The notes: a model not told the origin generated them from the sequence alone. A stretch of DNA of 19,133 nucleotides from Bryobacterales bacterium (GCA_903970295.1 CAJCHQ010001017.1:1-19133), one strand, 5' to 3'. Shown: positions 7,645 through 15,709, counted from the stretch's first letter. Numbers and translations are program-made.

Positions 7645-8733
7645 ATGTTTTCATCGGTTTACCTTACCGGAGAAACGCTCCCCACTCAAGACCTGGTTGC
7701 CCATGCCTCCTTGCCCGATTGGCGATCGTTCGCCATGAGCAAATTGCAGAGGTACGGTCTGACTGTAGTTAACCCATTGGAGTTGACCTGGTCTCTACCC
7801 GAAGCAAACGAGCCCTTGGATTTTAATGAGGGTTCCGATTTGCGCGTGCGCCGGGCACTCGATTTGATCGACCAATGCGATGCCCTTCTGGCTAATTTAA
7901 ATCGTTCGAGTTATGGCACCGCGATGGAATTGTTCTATGCATTTCGGCGCGGAAAAATGGTGACGGTCGTCGGCCAATCACCTTTCAATCCCTGGGTGGT
8001 GTCCCATAGTCAGGCACGCTTTGCTGACATCGACGAGGCGATCGAATATATCATCGGTGAAAAGCCGCAGGCCATGCCGTTGAACTGGGCATTGCAATAC
8101 GAGGCATTTCTGTCCGAGCGTTACGAACAATTCCCGCCAGCTGGTGAACCCGATTACAAATTTCTCGGTGGTCGCTTACCGGTTTTGGTGGTCACTCCTC
8201 ACGCCACGGCCTTCTGGCGCGAAGGTGAATTTCATGAGCCTGATGCATATACAGGCAGTATGGCGGCTTTACTCAATCGTATGAGCGAATGTCATGCCCT
8301 GTCGACTAATTATTGTTGTGTTGCGGACCCTTGTTGGTATCTAGAAACGCCGATGCGCAGGGCATTCGCCGATATCGTCCACACCGGGCAGATTGGTCTG
8401 GTGATTTTCTTGCTAGGCTCGTCCTGGCATGAGGCCCCCGGATTACAGGTCTCTTGCTACGGACCGTCAAGCCATCAATGCCAGGATTATGCCACCAGGT
8501 TGAAAAATAAATTGTCGGTCCTCGAGCCTGTGGCCGCCGAGACTTCAGATTTCCAGGTCAAGCCCCTCGTGCGCTTTTCTGCAGATGAATTGAATGTTCC
8601 GACAGTAGTTTTGAAGATGCATAAGCGCTACCGCATGCCCCGACTGCAGATGGAAACCTTCGCTCAGATCACACATTTATTGGGCGAGTTCATCACCGAG
8701 ACGGGATCGGAACTGGATAAAAGTCGAGGCTAA
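7645..8733 (+). CDS. two-domain protein: nucleoside 2-deoxyribosyltransferase-like + N-formylglutamate amidohydrolase-like
   Basis: 362 residues in two recognisable parts. Residues 1-137 read as a nucleoside 2-deoxyribosyltransferase-like Rossmann domain: SVYLTGE (4-10), a NPLE turn (43-46), DQCDALLANL (76-85) and SYGTAMELFYAF (89-100), where Glu95 sits in the position of the catalytic Glu of the family. Residues 175-352 resemble N-formylglutamate amidohydrolases: VVTPHATAFWREGE (182-195, His186), DAYTGSMAALL (200-210), ADPCWY (227-232), a hydrophobic strand VIFLLGSS (253-260) where the family usually has a DLHG-type motif, and NVPTVVLKMHKRYRMP (317-332), which resembles the C-terminal substrate-arginine strand. 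The missing Asp/His in the third motif makes amidohydrolase activity uncertain. AGGTGA Shine-Dalgarno; cutA begins 2 nt after the stop, so they form one transcript. Substrate unknown. Confidence 0.72.
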   Translation: MFSSVYLTGETLPTQDLVAHASLPDWRSFAMSKLQRYGLTVVNPLELTWSLPEANEPLDFNEGSDLRVRRALDLIDQCDALLANLNRSSYGTAMELFYAFRRGKMVTVVGQSPFNPWVVSHSQARFADIDEAIEYIIGEKPQAMPLNWALQYEAFLSERYEQFPPAGEPDYKFLGGRLPVLVVTPHATAFWREGEFHEPDAYTGSMAALLNRMSECHALSTNYCCVADPCWYLETPMRRAFADIVHTGQIGLVIFLLGSSWHEAPGLQVSCYGPSSHQCQDYATRLKNKLSVLEPVAAETSDFQVKPLVRFSADELNVPTVVLKMHKRYRMPRLQMETFAQITHLLGEFITETGSELDKSRG

Positions 8734-8735
8734 AC

Positions 8736-9062
8736 GTGACTGACGAAATCATCATTCTCGTCACGTCAAACCCGGCTCAGTCCGATACAATTGCATCATG
8801 CCTGGTCGAAGAACAACTGGCAGCGTGTGTCAATATCTTACCGAATATCACTTCTGTATATCGCTGGGATGGTGACATTTGTCGCGATACCGAAAATTTG
8901 TTGATAATAAAAACAGAAAGGAGGATGTGGCCGTCAGTCGAGGAGCGTATTCGCGCTTTGCATTCTTATGACACGCCTGAGATGCTCTGCTTGCCTATTG
9001 AATCTGGATATGCGCCTTATCTAGATTGGATCAGATCGTCAGTGAAAAAAGTGGTTCTTTGA
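8736..9062 (+). CDS. cutA: divalent-cation tolerance protein CutA
   Basis: 108 residues, the standard CutA1 size. Conserved stretches: ILVTSNPAQSDTIASCLVEEQLAACVNIL (7-35, Cys31 in the AACVNI motif), SVYRWDGDI (40-48), LLIIKT (55-60), HSYDTPEMLCLPI (76-88) and YLDWI (95-99). CutA1 forms very stable PII-like trimers; it was linked to copper tolerance in E. coli, but the general role is unclear. The start is GTG (8736) with a TCGAGG Shine-Dalgarno within the end of the preceding gene, separated from it by 2 nt, so co-translation is likely. Confidence 0.92.
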   Translation: MTDEIIILVTSNPAQSDTIASCLVEEQLAACVNILPNITSVYRWDGDICRDTENLLIIKTERRMWPSVEERIRALHSYDTPEMLCLPIESGYAPYLDWIRSSVKKVVL

Positions 9063-9107
9063 GTGATCGAGGCAAACGAAATCGAAGTCACCTAGAAGGA
9101 AAGTAAA

Positions 9108-10961
9108 TTGGCAAGGGATACAATCGTCGAAGTTTTCTGGCAATGGGTGCGCAGCGCGCCTGAGCGCCCAGCAATTCTCTACAAGGTGGGCGGTACTTAT
9201 CGCCCGGTTATTTGGCGAGAACACGGCAAGGTTGTGGAATTGATCGCAGGCGGTTTGCTCAAGCACGGCTTAGAAGCGGGTGCCAAAGTTTCGATCATGT
9301 CCCAGAGCCGACCCCACTGGACTTGGGCCGATATGGCTGTACTTTCGGTGGGGGGCGTGACCGTGCCTGTCTACCCGACGCTCGCACCTCTGGAGTCACA
9401 ATATCTGGTCAAGCACAGCGACTCCTATGCCTTATTCGCTGAAACTGATTACCAAGCTAAAAAAATTCTTGATGCAGCCGATTTGCCGCCGCAGTTGCGT
9501 TTGATCGTGGTCGTAGATGGCGAAGCACCACTGGGTAAGGGCGAAGTCAAATGTATCAAATGGGAAGATTTGCTCAAAGATGGCGAAGTCTATTTGCTTA
9601 ATAACGAAAAAGAATTGCAGAAGCGCGTCGATGAAGTAAAACCCACCGATTTAGCCTCCATTGTCTACACTTCGGGCACAACCGGTGTGCCCAAGGGGGC
9701 CATGTTATCCCATTCGAATATTTATTCGGTATGCCAGATGATGACCAAGTTGATTGGTTTCCGGAAAGACGATATTTCACTTTCTTTCTTGCCTCTCTCT
9801 CACGTCTACGAACGCGTTGGCGGTCAGTTTCTTTCTATATTCCAGGGACTGGTCATGGCCTATGCCGAGTCGATCGAGCAGGTACCGAAAAATATGATCG
9901 AGGTGCGACCCACTGTTTTGAACGGCGTACCGCGTTTTTATGAAAAGGCTTATCAACGCATCCAACTGGAAGTGCGCAATATGCCGAAGCCTCAGCAATA
10001 TCTGATTCGCTGGGCGCTCTCTCTGGGAAAACGGGCAGCCAAACTGGATAAAGAAAACGGTCGTGCCGACATGATGCGCAAATTCTACAAAGGCGAATTG
10101 CGTATTGCCGATCGGCTAGTTTTTTCCAAAATTCGCAAGCGATTCGGTGGTCGGCTGCGCATCATGGTTTCCGGTGCCGCACCACTGGCTGAAGAAGTAC
10201 AATCTTTTTTCGAGACGATCGGATTTTCCATGGTCGAAGGTTACGGTTTGACCGAAACTTCGGCGCCCATTTCTTGCAATACGCCCGAGGACAATAAACG
10301 CGGCACAGTCGGTAAACCGCTTCCCGGTATCGAGGTGAAGATCGCCGCCGACGGCGAAATCATGGCTCGCGGTGCCAGTATTTTCGTGGGCTATTACAAG
10401 AGCGCTGAAGCTACTCAAGACACACTGGTCGATGGCTGGTTGATGACCGGCGATATCGGTGAGATCGACAGCGACGGTTATTTGCACATCAAAGATCGCA
10501 AAAAAGACATTATCATCACCGCTGGTGGCAAACACGTGGCGCCACAGTCACTGGAAAACATGTTCAAAGGTGAAGGACTGGTTAGCAATATCCTTGTCTA
10601 TGGCGATCGGCGCAAATATATCACGGCTTTGATCACTCTCAATCCAGATGGGATCAAAGCATTCGCCAAGCGTCATGCAATTGAATACAAAGATCTGGCT
10701 GAACTTTCGAAGCATCCCCTGATCAAGCAAGACATCGAGGACCTTGTCACGGCTAAGAACGAGAGCCTGGCTAGTTTCCAGCGAATCAAGAAATTCACGA
10801 TCCTGGAGCATGACTTCACCGCTGAGACTGAAGAATTGACGCCGACTTTCAAGGTCAAGCGCAAAGTCGTGACTGAGAAATACAAATCGATTCTCGATTC
10901 GATGTACGATGCCGAAGACCTTGAATTGGAAGACGGCAAAAAAGCCTCCCGCACTGCTTGA
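9108..10961 (+). CDS. long-chain fatty-acid--CoA ligase (AMP-forming)
   Basis: 617 residues of the ANL (acyl-adenylate-forming) superfamily, long-chain acyl-CoA synthetase type. Motifs: phosphate-binding loop YTSGTTGVPKG (187-197), FLPLSHVYER (227-236), SGAAPL (355-360), YGLTETSAP (379-387), MTGDIG (446-451), IKDRKKDIIITAGGKHVAP (461-479) and the C-terminal LTPTFKVKRK (577-586) with the catalytic Lys582. The FLPLSHVYER and GGKHVAPQ wording and the length match FadD15/Acsl-type enzymes that activate long-chain fatty acids for lipid synthesis or recycling. TTG start (9108) with an AAGGA Shine-Dalgarno 7 nt upstream. It lies 45 nt after cutA on the same strand, and its stop lies 20 nt from that of the convergent hydrolase gene, without a visible terminator. 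Confidence 0.93.
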   Translation: MARDTIVEVFWQWVRSAPERPAILYKVGGTYRPVIWREHGKVVELIAGGLLKHGLEAGAKVSIMSQSRPHWTWADMAVLSVGGVTVPVYPTLAPLESQYLVKHSDSYALFAETDYQAKKILDAADLPPQLRLIVVVDGEAPLGKGEVKCIKWEDLLKDGEVYLLNNEKELQKRVDEVKPTDLASIVYTSGTTGVPKGAMLSHSNIYSVCQMMTKLIGFRKDDISLSFLPLSHVYERVGGQFLSIFQGLVMAYAESIEQVPKNMIEVRPTVLNGVPRFYEKAYQRIQLEVRNMPKPQQYLIRWALSLGKRAAKLDKENGRADMMRKFYKGELRIADRLVFSKIRKRFGGRLRIMVSGAAPLAEEVQSFFETIGFSMVEGYGLTETSAPISCNTPEDNKRGTVGKPLPGIEVKIAADGEIMARGASIFVGYYKSAEATQDTLVDGWLMTGDIGEIDSDGYLHIKDRKKDIIITAGGKHVAPQSLENMFKGEGLVSNILVYGDRRKYITALITLNPDGIKAFAKRHAIEYKDLAELSKHPLIKQDIEDLVTAKNESLASFQRIKKFTILEHDFTAETEELTPTFKVKRKVVTEKYKSILDSMYDAEDLELEDGKKASRTA

Positions 10962-10981
10962 GCAAGGGATCTTATGGCGAA

Positions 10982-11848
10982 TCAAAGGCCGGCGTCGTTT
11001 TTCAAAAAACTCAAAACTGCATCGGTGAAGACGCTGTTGGAATCACCGGCGACCATGTGACTGGCACCTGGCACATCGACATACTGGGCGTGCGGCACAA
11101 TCGCCAGAAACTCCCGGACGATTTCGTCAGTGACAACGTCGCTGTTGGCGCCCCGCACCAGAAGCAGTGGCACGCGAATTCTTTTTGCCGCAGCCAACAT
11201 CCTCTCTTCATGGCCGGCTCTGTCGATTTGCCAGCCGTCGAGAAGTGCTGGATCCCAATGCCAGTAGAAGCGCCCGTCATCACCCTTGCGTAAATTATTG
11301 TCCAGACCATTCAAAACACTAGGTCGTCTTCTGTGCTGCAAATAAGTGGCTACGGCATCGCCCGCTTCTTCGATTGTGTCAAACCCGTTTTTATGCTTTT
11401 CCATAAAAGTGAGAATGCGCGTGACACCTGATTTTTGCGAGCGGAAAGCGATGTCTACCAGGATTATCGCTTTGACAATGTCCTTTTCGAGTTCGCCTTG
11501 CATAAGCAAAGAGAGGATGCCGCCCAGAGAGGCCCCCACTAGAATCGGGGGCATCGAGAAAGTGCTTACCACAGCCCGCAAGTCGGCAAGAAATGATTCT
11601 GTTTTGTAGATTCCGTCCGGCGACCAACCGCTCTCGCCGTGCCCGCGCAGGTCGACAGACACGGCGTAGAAATTGTGGGCTGCTAAAATGTGGGCTGTAT
11701 TTTTCCAAGCATGGCGTGTTTGTCCACCGCCATGCAATAGGATCACCGGCTGCTGAAAGCGGTCTCCCCAGGCGTCTGCAGTCAAAAGAATGCCGTCAGG
11801 ACTTTCGAAATGAACTTTTTCGTGCCCGGGCAGGTTAGATTCCGACAT
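10982..11848 (-). CDS. alpha/beta-fold hydrolase
   Basis: 288 residues from the chosen start. Classic alpha/beta-hydrolase core: oxyanion region LLHGGGQTRHAW (37-48), VDLRGHGESG (65-74), nucleophile elbow GASLGG (105-110, Ser107), acid candidate Asp237 in RGANSDVV, and His264 in PGASHMV. The catalytic triad therefore looks complete. Substrate specificity cannot be read; RGHGESGWS and the lid composition resemble generic esterase/peroxidase-like members. Start: ATG 11848 has GAGGAAA just upstream; the longer frame to 12007 adds 53 residues of no family similarity and would run into the promoter of the divergent gene, so it was rejected. It converges with the acyl-CoA synthetase, which may be coincidental. 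Confidence 0.85.
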   Translation of the reverse strand: MSESNLPGHEKVHFESPDGILLTADAWGDRFQQPVILLHGGGQTRHAWKNTAHILAAHNFYAVSVDLRGHGESGWSPDGIYKTESFLADLRAVVSTFSMPPILVGASLGGILSLLMQGELEKDIVKAIILVDIAFRSQKSGVTRILTFMEKHKNGFDTIEEAGDAVATYLQHRRRPSVLNGLDNNLRKGDDGRFYWHWDPALLDGWQIDRAGHEERMLAAAKRIRVPLLLVRGANSDVVTDEIVREFLAIVPHAQYVDVPGASHMVAGDSNSVFTDAVLSFLKNDAGL

Positions 11849-11983
11849 GATTTCCTCAAAAGGTTGGGCGAGAAAGGGCAAACATAGTGCACGCGGCGTC
11901 GGTGCCCGGGTGATTGCGGCTATTCTAATTTCTGGCTCTATGGCTCTGAGGGCGGTGGTGGACAAGCTTGATATAAAAAAGAC

Positions 11984-12012
11984 TTTACATTCGCTTGGCA
12001 ACTGCATACAAT
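11984..12012 (+). promoter_or_regulatory. sigma70-type promoter for the 12091 membrane-protein gene
   Basis: TTTACA (11984-11989) and TACAAT (12007-12012) are separated by exactly 17 bp; each matches five of six consensus positions. The start would fall near 12019 with a 5' leader of about 72 nt. The leader carries a small GC-rich hairpin, CCGCC (12057-12061) with GGCGG (12068-12072), just before the GAGGA Shine-Dalgarno at 12077-12081. This is the best promoter match in the window, and it argues against translation starting at the in-frame TTG at 11995. Confidence 0.6.
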
Positions 12013-12090
12013 ATGGGCGCGGGATCAGGATTTTCCCCCGTTTTTACTACAACCGTCCGCCTGATTTGGCGGCAGCGAGGACAGCAGACG

Positions 12091-13257
12091 ATGCTTGATT
12101 CATTTGGTCGCGGATTGCGCATGATATGGGCCAGCATCAAGATGGGCTTGCAGGACCAGCGACTCCTGTTACCGTCCATCCTGACAGTATTTACCAATTT
12201 CTTCTTCGGCATTTTGCTCTTTCTCTTCGGTCAAGAGAACTATGGTGGCCAGATCGCTCAGATGGTTTCCGGAGCCGCCAGTTCGGCTGTACCAGGAATG
12301 GCTAGTCTGCCTGCAGTCTCCGGCATGCCCGGTATACCCGGTATGGCTGGGGCGGCAGGTGTTGGCTCGAGCGTTGTCGGTGGCGTCGCCAGAAACATGG
12401 CCCATGCACCGCAGCAGTTGATGCACAATCATGCCGGCAACATTATGAATCATGCCAACAATATGATGAACATGTCCAATGTCAATGGTCCTTTCGACAT
12501 GAGTGGGTTCCAGGCACTTTCCGGTCAGGTTGGCGACGCGGTTTTTTCACAGAATTCACTGGTTGTAGCCGTGCTGGTTTCAGTGTGGTGGCTGACCAAC
12601 CGCTTTCTCGAAGGCGTCACAACCGCTTTGACATACAGCCACCTGACTGAAGGACCAGGTTCTGGCCGCTTCTCTCTGGCCTGTCGCGCCGTTTTTGAAA
12701 GTCTGCCAGCCATTCTCATTCTGGGAGTCGTGACGTTTCTAGCCCGAAATATCGCTAAGTGGTTGCGCCACAAGCGCGGAACCGGGGTGATGGGGATTGG
12801 GGTGAATTTCCTGGCTAATATCGTGGAGATGTTCTGGACTTTGGCCGGGCATTTGATTTTGCCCTCTATTGTGATCGAAGGGACATCTTTCGTCGGCGCC
12901 ATGAAGCGTGCTGACCGCATTGCCTCAGGCAATCTGCTCACGATTGGTGTCGGTGAAGTAGGAGTCGACGGAATTTGCCGCTGTGTATCGTGGCTGGTCT
13001 ATGCGGCTGGCGCCGCCTCGGCTGGTTCGATCGTCTATCTAGCCATGTATCATCACATCACGATCGCGCCGCCAGTCATACTGGCCGGTGTTGTGCTCTG
13101 GGGCATAGTGGCGATTGTGATCACTTCTTTTTCAATCTATATAAGGGCTGCGTTCTACACTTGCCTCTACGTATGGGCGATCGAAGCTGAGTCTGTGGCT
13201 GCCACCGAAAGACAGCACGTCCGCGCGCCGGCACCGTTAGCACACGCTCTGGCATAG
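12091..13257 (+). CDS. multi-pass membrane protein, DUF6159-like, with Met/His/Asn-rich insertion
   Basis: 388 residues with about five or six membrane segments (about 27-47, 155-168, 205-218, 250-263, 300-320, 328-350). The N-terminal pattern SFGRGLRMIWASIKMGLQDQ followed by a Leu-rich first helix, and the later LPSIVIEGTSFVGAMKRADR block, resemble the DUF6159 family of membrane proteins (from memory; function not known). Between helices 1 and 2 lies an unusual insertion (about 55-150) rich in Gly, Ala, Met, His and Asn: Met 58, 70, 79, 85, 103, 111, 119, 125, 126, 128, 137 and His 105, 112, 114, 121. Start ATG 12091 with GAGGA 9 nt upstream; the longer frame from TTG 11995 begins upstream of the likely transcription start. 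The tail after 363 is polar and probably cytosolic. Confidence 0.75.
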   Translation: MLDSFGRGLRMIWASIKMGLQDQRLLLPSILTVFTNFFFGILLFLFGQENYGGQIAQMVSGAASSAVPGMASLPAVSGMPGIPGMAGAAGVGSSVVGGVARNMAHAPQQLMHNHAGNIMNHANNMMNMSNVNGPFDMSGFQALSGQVGDAVFSQNSLVVAVLVSVWWLTNRFLEGVTTALTYSHLTEGPGSGRFSLACRAVFESLPAILILGVVTFLARNIAKWLRHKRGTGVMGIGVNFLANIVEMFWTLAGHLILPSIVIEGTSFVGAMKRADRIASGNLLTIGVGEVGVDGICRCVSWLVYAAGAASAGSIVYLAMYHHITIAPPVILAGVVLWGIVAIVITSFSIYIRAAFYTCLYVWAIEAESVAATERQHVRAPAPLAHALA

Positions 13258-13412
13258 TCTAAACCTGGGCTAGCCTGGCTGAGTGAACGGATCGAACGAT
13301 TTAAACGATAAACAGTTAAGATGAACTCGCTGCCTTGCAGTCGCGGGCAAGACCATCGCTATTCTTATATGATCTGTTTAGCTTAAGCGACCGGTTCAAT
13401 GAGGGAGAGATC

Positions 13413-13883
13413 ATGGAAAAAGCGACCTTTGCTGCAGGCTGTTTCTGGGGCGTTGAAGATGAATTTCGCAAAGCGCCCGGAGTTTTGAACGCCACGGTCG
13501 GTTATTCGGGTGGACACACTGAGAATCCAACTTACAAAGATGTGTGTACAGGCAGAACCGGTCACGCCGAAGTGTGTGAAGTTGAATTCGATCCGGCCCA
13601 AACGTCGTTTGCTAAGTTAGTTGAGTTGTTCTTCCAAATGCACGATCCGACGACTTTGAACAGACAGGGACCGGATATTGGCGACCAGTATCGGTCGGCA
13701 ATTTTCTATCATGATCAAGCTCAAAAGCTGAAGGCCGACGAAATCAAAGAGAAGCTGGAAAAAGAAGGTAAATTCAAACGCCCGATCGTGACCGAAATTA
13801 CCCCGGCATCAAAGTTTTACCGGGCTGAAGAATATCATCAAAACTATTCGCGAAAGAATGGACTTTCGCATTGTCATATCTAG
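13413..13883 (+). CDS. msrA: peptide methionine sulfoxide reductase MsrA
   Basis: 156 residues from the chosen start. MsrA reduces the S-form of methionine sulfoxide in proteins with thioredoxin. Motifs: AAGCFWGVE (7-15) with catalytic Cys10, VGYSGGHTENPTYKDVCTGRTGHAEV (29-54), QMHDPTTLNRQGPDIGDQYRSAIFY (75-99) and FYRAEEYHQNY (135-145). A C-terminal Cys154 in HCHI can serve as the resolving cysteine. Start: ATG 13413 has a strong GAGGGAGA Shine-Dalgarno at 13401-13408 and puts Cys10 in the usual place; the longer frame from 13335 adds 26 unrelated residues. The 155-nt gap after the membrane-protein gene has a TATGAT (13368-13373) without a clear -35. Confidence 0.93.
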   Translation: MEKATFAAGCFWGVEDEFRKAPGVLNATVGYSGGHTENPTYKDVCTGRTGHAEVCEVEFDPAQTSFAKLVELFFQMHDPTTLNRQGPDIGDQYRSAIFYHDQAQKLKADEIKEKLEKEGKFKRPIVTEITPASKFYRAEEYHQNYSRKNGLSHCHI

Positions 13884-13920
13884 TTTTCTTCGGGTTACGC
13901 AGCCCAAGCAGGCAAAAACT

Positions 13921-15564
13921 TCAGAAACTTGAATTGCGCTGGCTGTCAGCGACACAAGCGCGGGCAAATTTGTGTTGCTCGTCGATTGCAGTTTGCAAGG
14001 GAATTCTCAGGCGAATTTGCCAATCGGCGTTTTTAGAGGCGCAAGGCAGAATCGCAGATGGTTTGCTGTAAACCATGATGCCTAGTTGAGTCGGATGCAG
14101 GCCCGATTTGATCTGGATCGGCACAGTGTCGATCCATTCGGTAGAGGCCGAGACTTCACGTTTGAAGCAGTCTTGACGATAATCCTCATTACCGGCTTCT
14201 TCTCGGGCTGCGTTGAGAGCATGTACAGCAACTGTATAGTCCAGTTTTTCTTTGTCTTTGCTGCGCCACAGAAGTTTTACTGTCCAACCGCTATCGGTCG
14301 GAATAATCCCGACATCCCGCAGTTCGAATTTGCCACCAAATGTGGTTAGTGCATCCGCTTTTTGCGTGAGAGTGTCATCAGCGTCAGTGTTCGGTTTGAC
14401 AAATGCGGGCACGTTTTCAGGTTCTCGGTCGTACAGATGTCGCTCAGCGATTTCGTCGATTACCAAGTCCGGCTTTTCGGCGAACAATTCTTTGGGATCC
14501 ATCTGACGAATCAGTTGATATTCGCTGAAGCGAAAGCGCTGAGACAGAAATGGCATCATATGATCCATGAATGAATCGTGCATGATGAAAGCTCGGGGCA
14601 ACTTGCTGTCGGTCCCTTCCCAGGCGATTCCCCGAGCGTCGCCCTCAACGATGCCGCCATCCATGATCGGCAGATTGGCATTTGTTTTTAGATGAGCTGG
14701 CGGCTCGTGTTTAAATTGGAGTTTGGCACTTTGTTCGTCTGTTAGCTGATCGCCGAGACCGATTAGCTCCGCGAGATCGCCGCGGTGTTTATCGCGCGTA
14801 AGTGAATATTCGCTATCTGCATATTGGTGAATAACAGGAAAGTCATGGCTGAGCCTATTGAATATGGCCTGCGTCACGAGAAACGCACCATATTCGTTCC
14901 AGTGGCTATCGTTTGGATGATACAGAAGTTCGCCCTTTTGTTTATTTGTCAATAAAACTAGTTTGGCATCAACGAATTCGACATCTGAATGCTCGTGCAG
15001 ATACTTTTGCAATTGATCGAGACGACTTTCACCTGACTGCCTTTTCCAGCCGGTGGGCATTAATTCTGGGTAGATTGTGCCTTTCTCCGGCGCTATGACG
15101 AATAGATATTTGATGTTATGAGAAGCCATCGCGTCGCGACGAGCCTGCAACATGCGCGCCCATGCTTCTAATTTGTTCGCTGCGAATGGTTCGAGATTCA
15201 TTTGCGCGGCCGGTAATTTTTCGATCGCATAGAACAACCAGCCGTTCTGACCAAGTGCGCAGTCTGGGCTAGTGGAGGAGTGAAATATTTTGTACGCAAG
15301 CAGATTCCATAGTTCAATCGCTCGCAAGCGACCAGGAAAGCGGTCGTCGAAGAACAACGCGAATTGAGTGGGAAAAGATTGGAGATCTCGCCGCGAATGT
15401 ATTTGTGGAAATGGCGCCAGAACCCGTTTTTCTTGCAATGAGATAGTGGCTCCGTTTTTCACGCAAGCAATGGCTGCGGCAACAGAGAAAAAGCAGATTA
15501 CGCTTAATAACACCGTACCTGTGATGGTGTTCTCGGCCAGAAGTAGTTTTGGTTTTGCGGGCAT
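13921..15564 (-). CDS. membrane-anchored AlgX/AlgJ-type SGNH hydrolase-like protein (putative polysaccharide O-acetyltransferase)
   Basis: 547 residues. A single membrane segment (about 14-34) probably anchors it with the rest in the periplasm. Residues about 45-380 match the AlgJ/AlgX SGNH-like family: EKRVLAPFP (45-53), a CALGQNGWLFY strand (102-112), FVIAPEKGTIYPELMP (155-170), NDSHWNEYGAF (218-228) and MHDSFMDHMMPFL (328-340). By analogy with AlgX, Asp219, His221 and Ser331 form the catalytic triad, and all are present. The family moves acetyl groups onto exopolysaccharide together with an MBOAT protein (AlgI). No MBOAT or glycosyltransferase gene is in the window, so substrate and partner are unknown. 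Residues about 405-530 form an extra, probably beta-rich, C-terminal domain not found in AlgJ. ATG start without an obvious Shine-Dalgarno. Confidence 0.82.
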   Translation of the reverse strand: MPAKPKLLLAENTITGTVLLSVICFFSVAAAIACVKNGATISLQEKRVLAPFPQIHSRRDLQSFPTQFALFFDDRFPGRLRAIELWNLLAYKIFHSSTSPDCALGQNGWLFYAIEKLPAAQMNLEPFAANKLEAWARMLQARRDAMASHNIKYLFVIAPEKGTIYPELMPTGWKRQSGESRLDQLQKYLHEHSDVEFVDAKLVLLTNKQKGELLYHPNDSHWNEYGAFLVTQAIFNRLSHDFPVIHQYADSEYSLTRDKHRGDLAELIGLGDQLTDEQSAKLQFKHEPPAHLKTNANLPIMDGGIVEGDARGIAWEGTDSKLPRAFIMHDSFMDHMMPFLSQRFRFSEYQLIRQMDPKELFAEKPDLVIDEIAERHLYDREPENVPAFVKPNTDADDTLTQKADALTTFGGKFELRDVGIIPTDSGWTVKLLWRSKDKEKLDYTVAVHALNAAREEAGNEDYRQDCFKREVSASTEWIDTVPIQIKSGLHPTQLGIMVYSKPSAILPCASKNADWQIRLRIPLQTAIDEQHKFARACVADSQRNSSF

Positions 15565-15579
15565 GGTGCGAAAGAAATT

Positions 15580-15602
15580 GACAAGACTTGATCAAGATTG
15601 TC
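15580..15602. repeat. imperfect inverted repeat in the leader of the SGNH gene
   Basis: A perfect 10-bp palindrome CTTGATCAAG (15587-15596) is flanked by GACAA (15580-15584) and TTGTC (15598-15602), which extend the symmetry with a one-base offset. The element sits 16-38 nt upstream of the ATG at 15564. It could be an operator or an RNA stem near the ribosome binding site. Confidence 0.4.
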
Positions 15603-15709
15603 CGATTTTTTTGGCGTAAAAGGGCGTCAATAGTATTTTCTGACATTAAAAAAAGGGGAGTCGAGGAGGTCGGTCAGGGGTCGGGGCGCAGTGAACATCC
15701 CTGGTTATG

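Noticed and set aside
10116..10535. Open frames antisense to the long-chain acyl-CoA synthetase (also 10548-10985)
   Set aside because: Antisense shadows of a highly conserved gene; no ribosome binding site or recognisable product.
7645..10961. The deoxyribosyltransferase-like fusion, cutA and acyl-CoA synthetase as an anti-phage defence operon
   Set aside because: No nuclease, effector, sensor or mobile-element gene accompanies them; cutA and the ligase are ordinary metabolic genes. Proximity alone is not evidence.
13890..13906. GGGTT-ACGC-AGCCC hairpin between msrA and the SGNH gene as a shared terminator
   Set aside because: Five-pair stem including a G-T pair, with no T-run on the 3' side on either strand; too weak to call.
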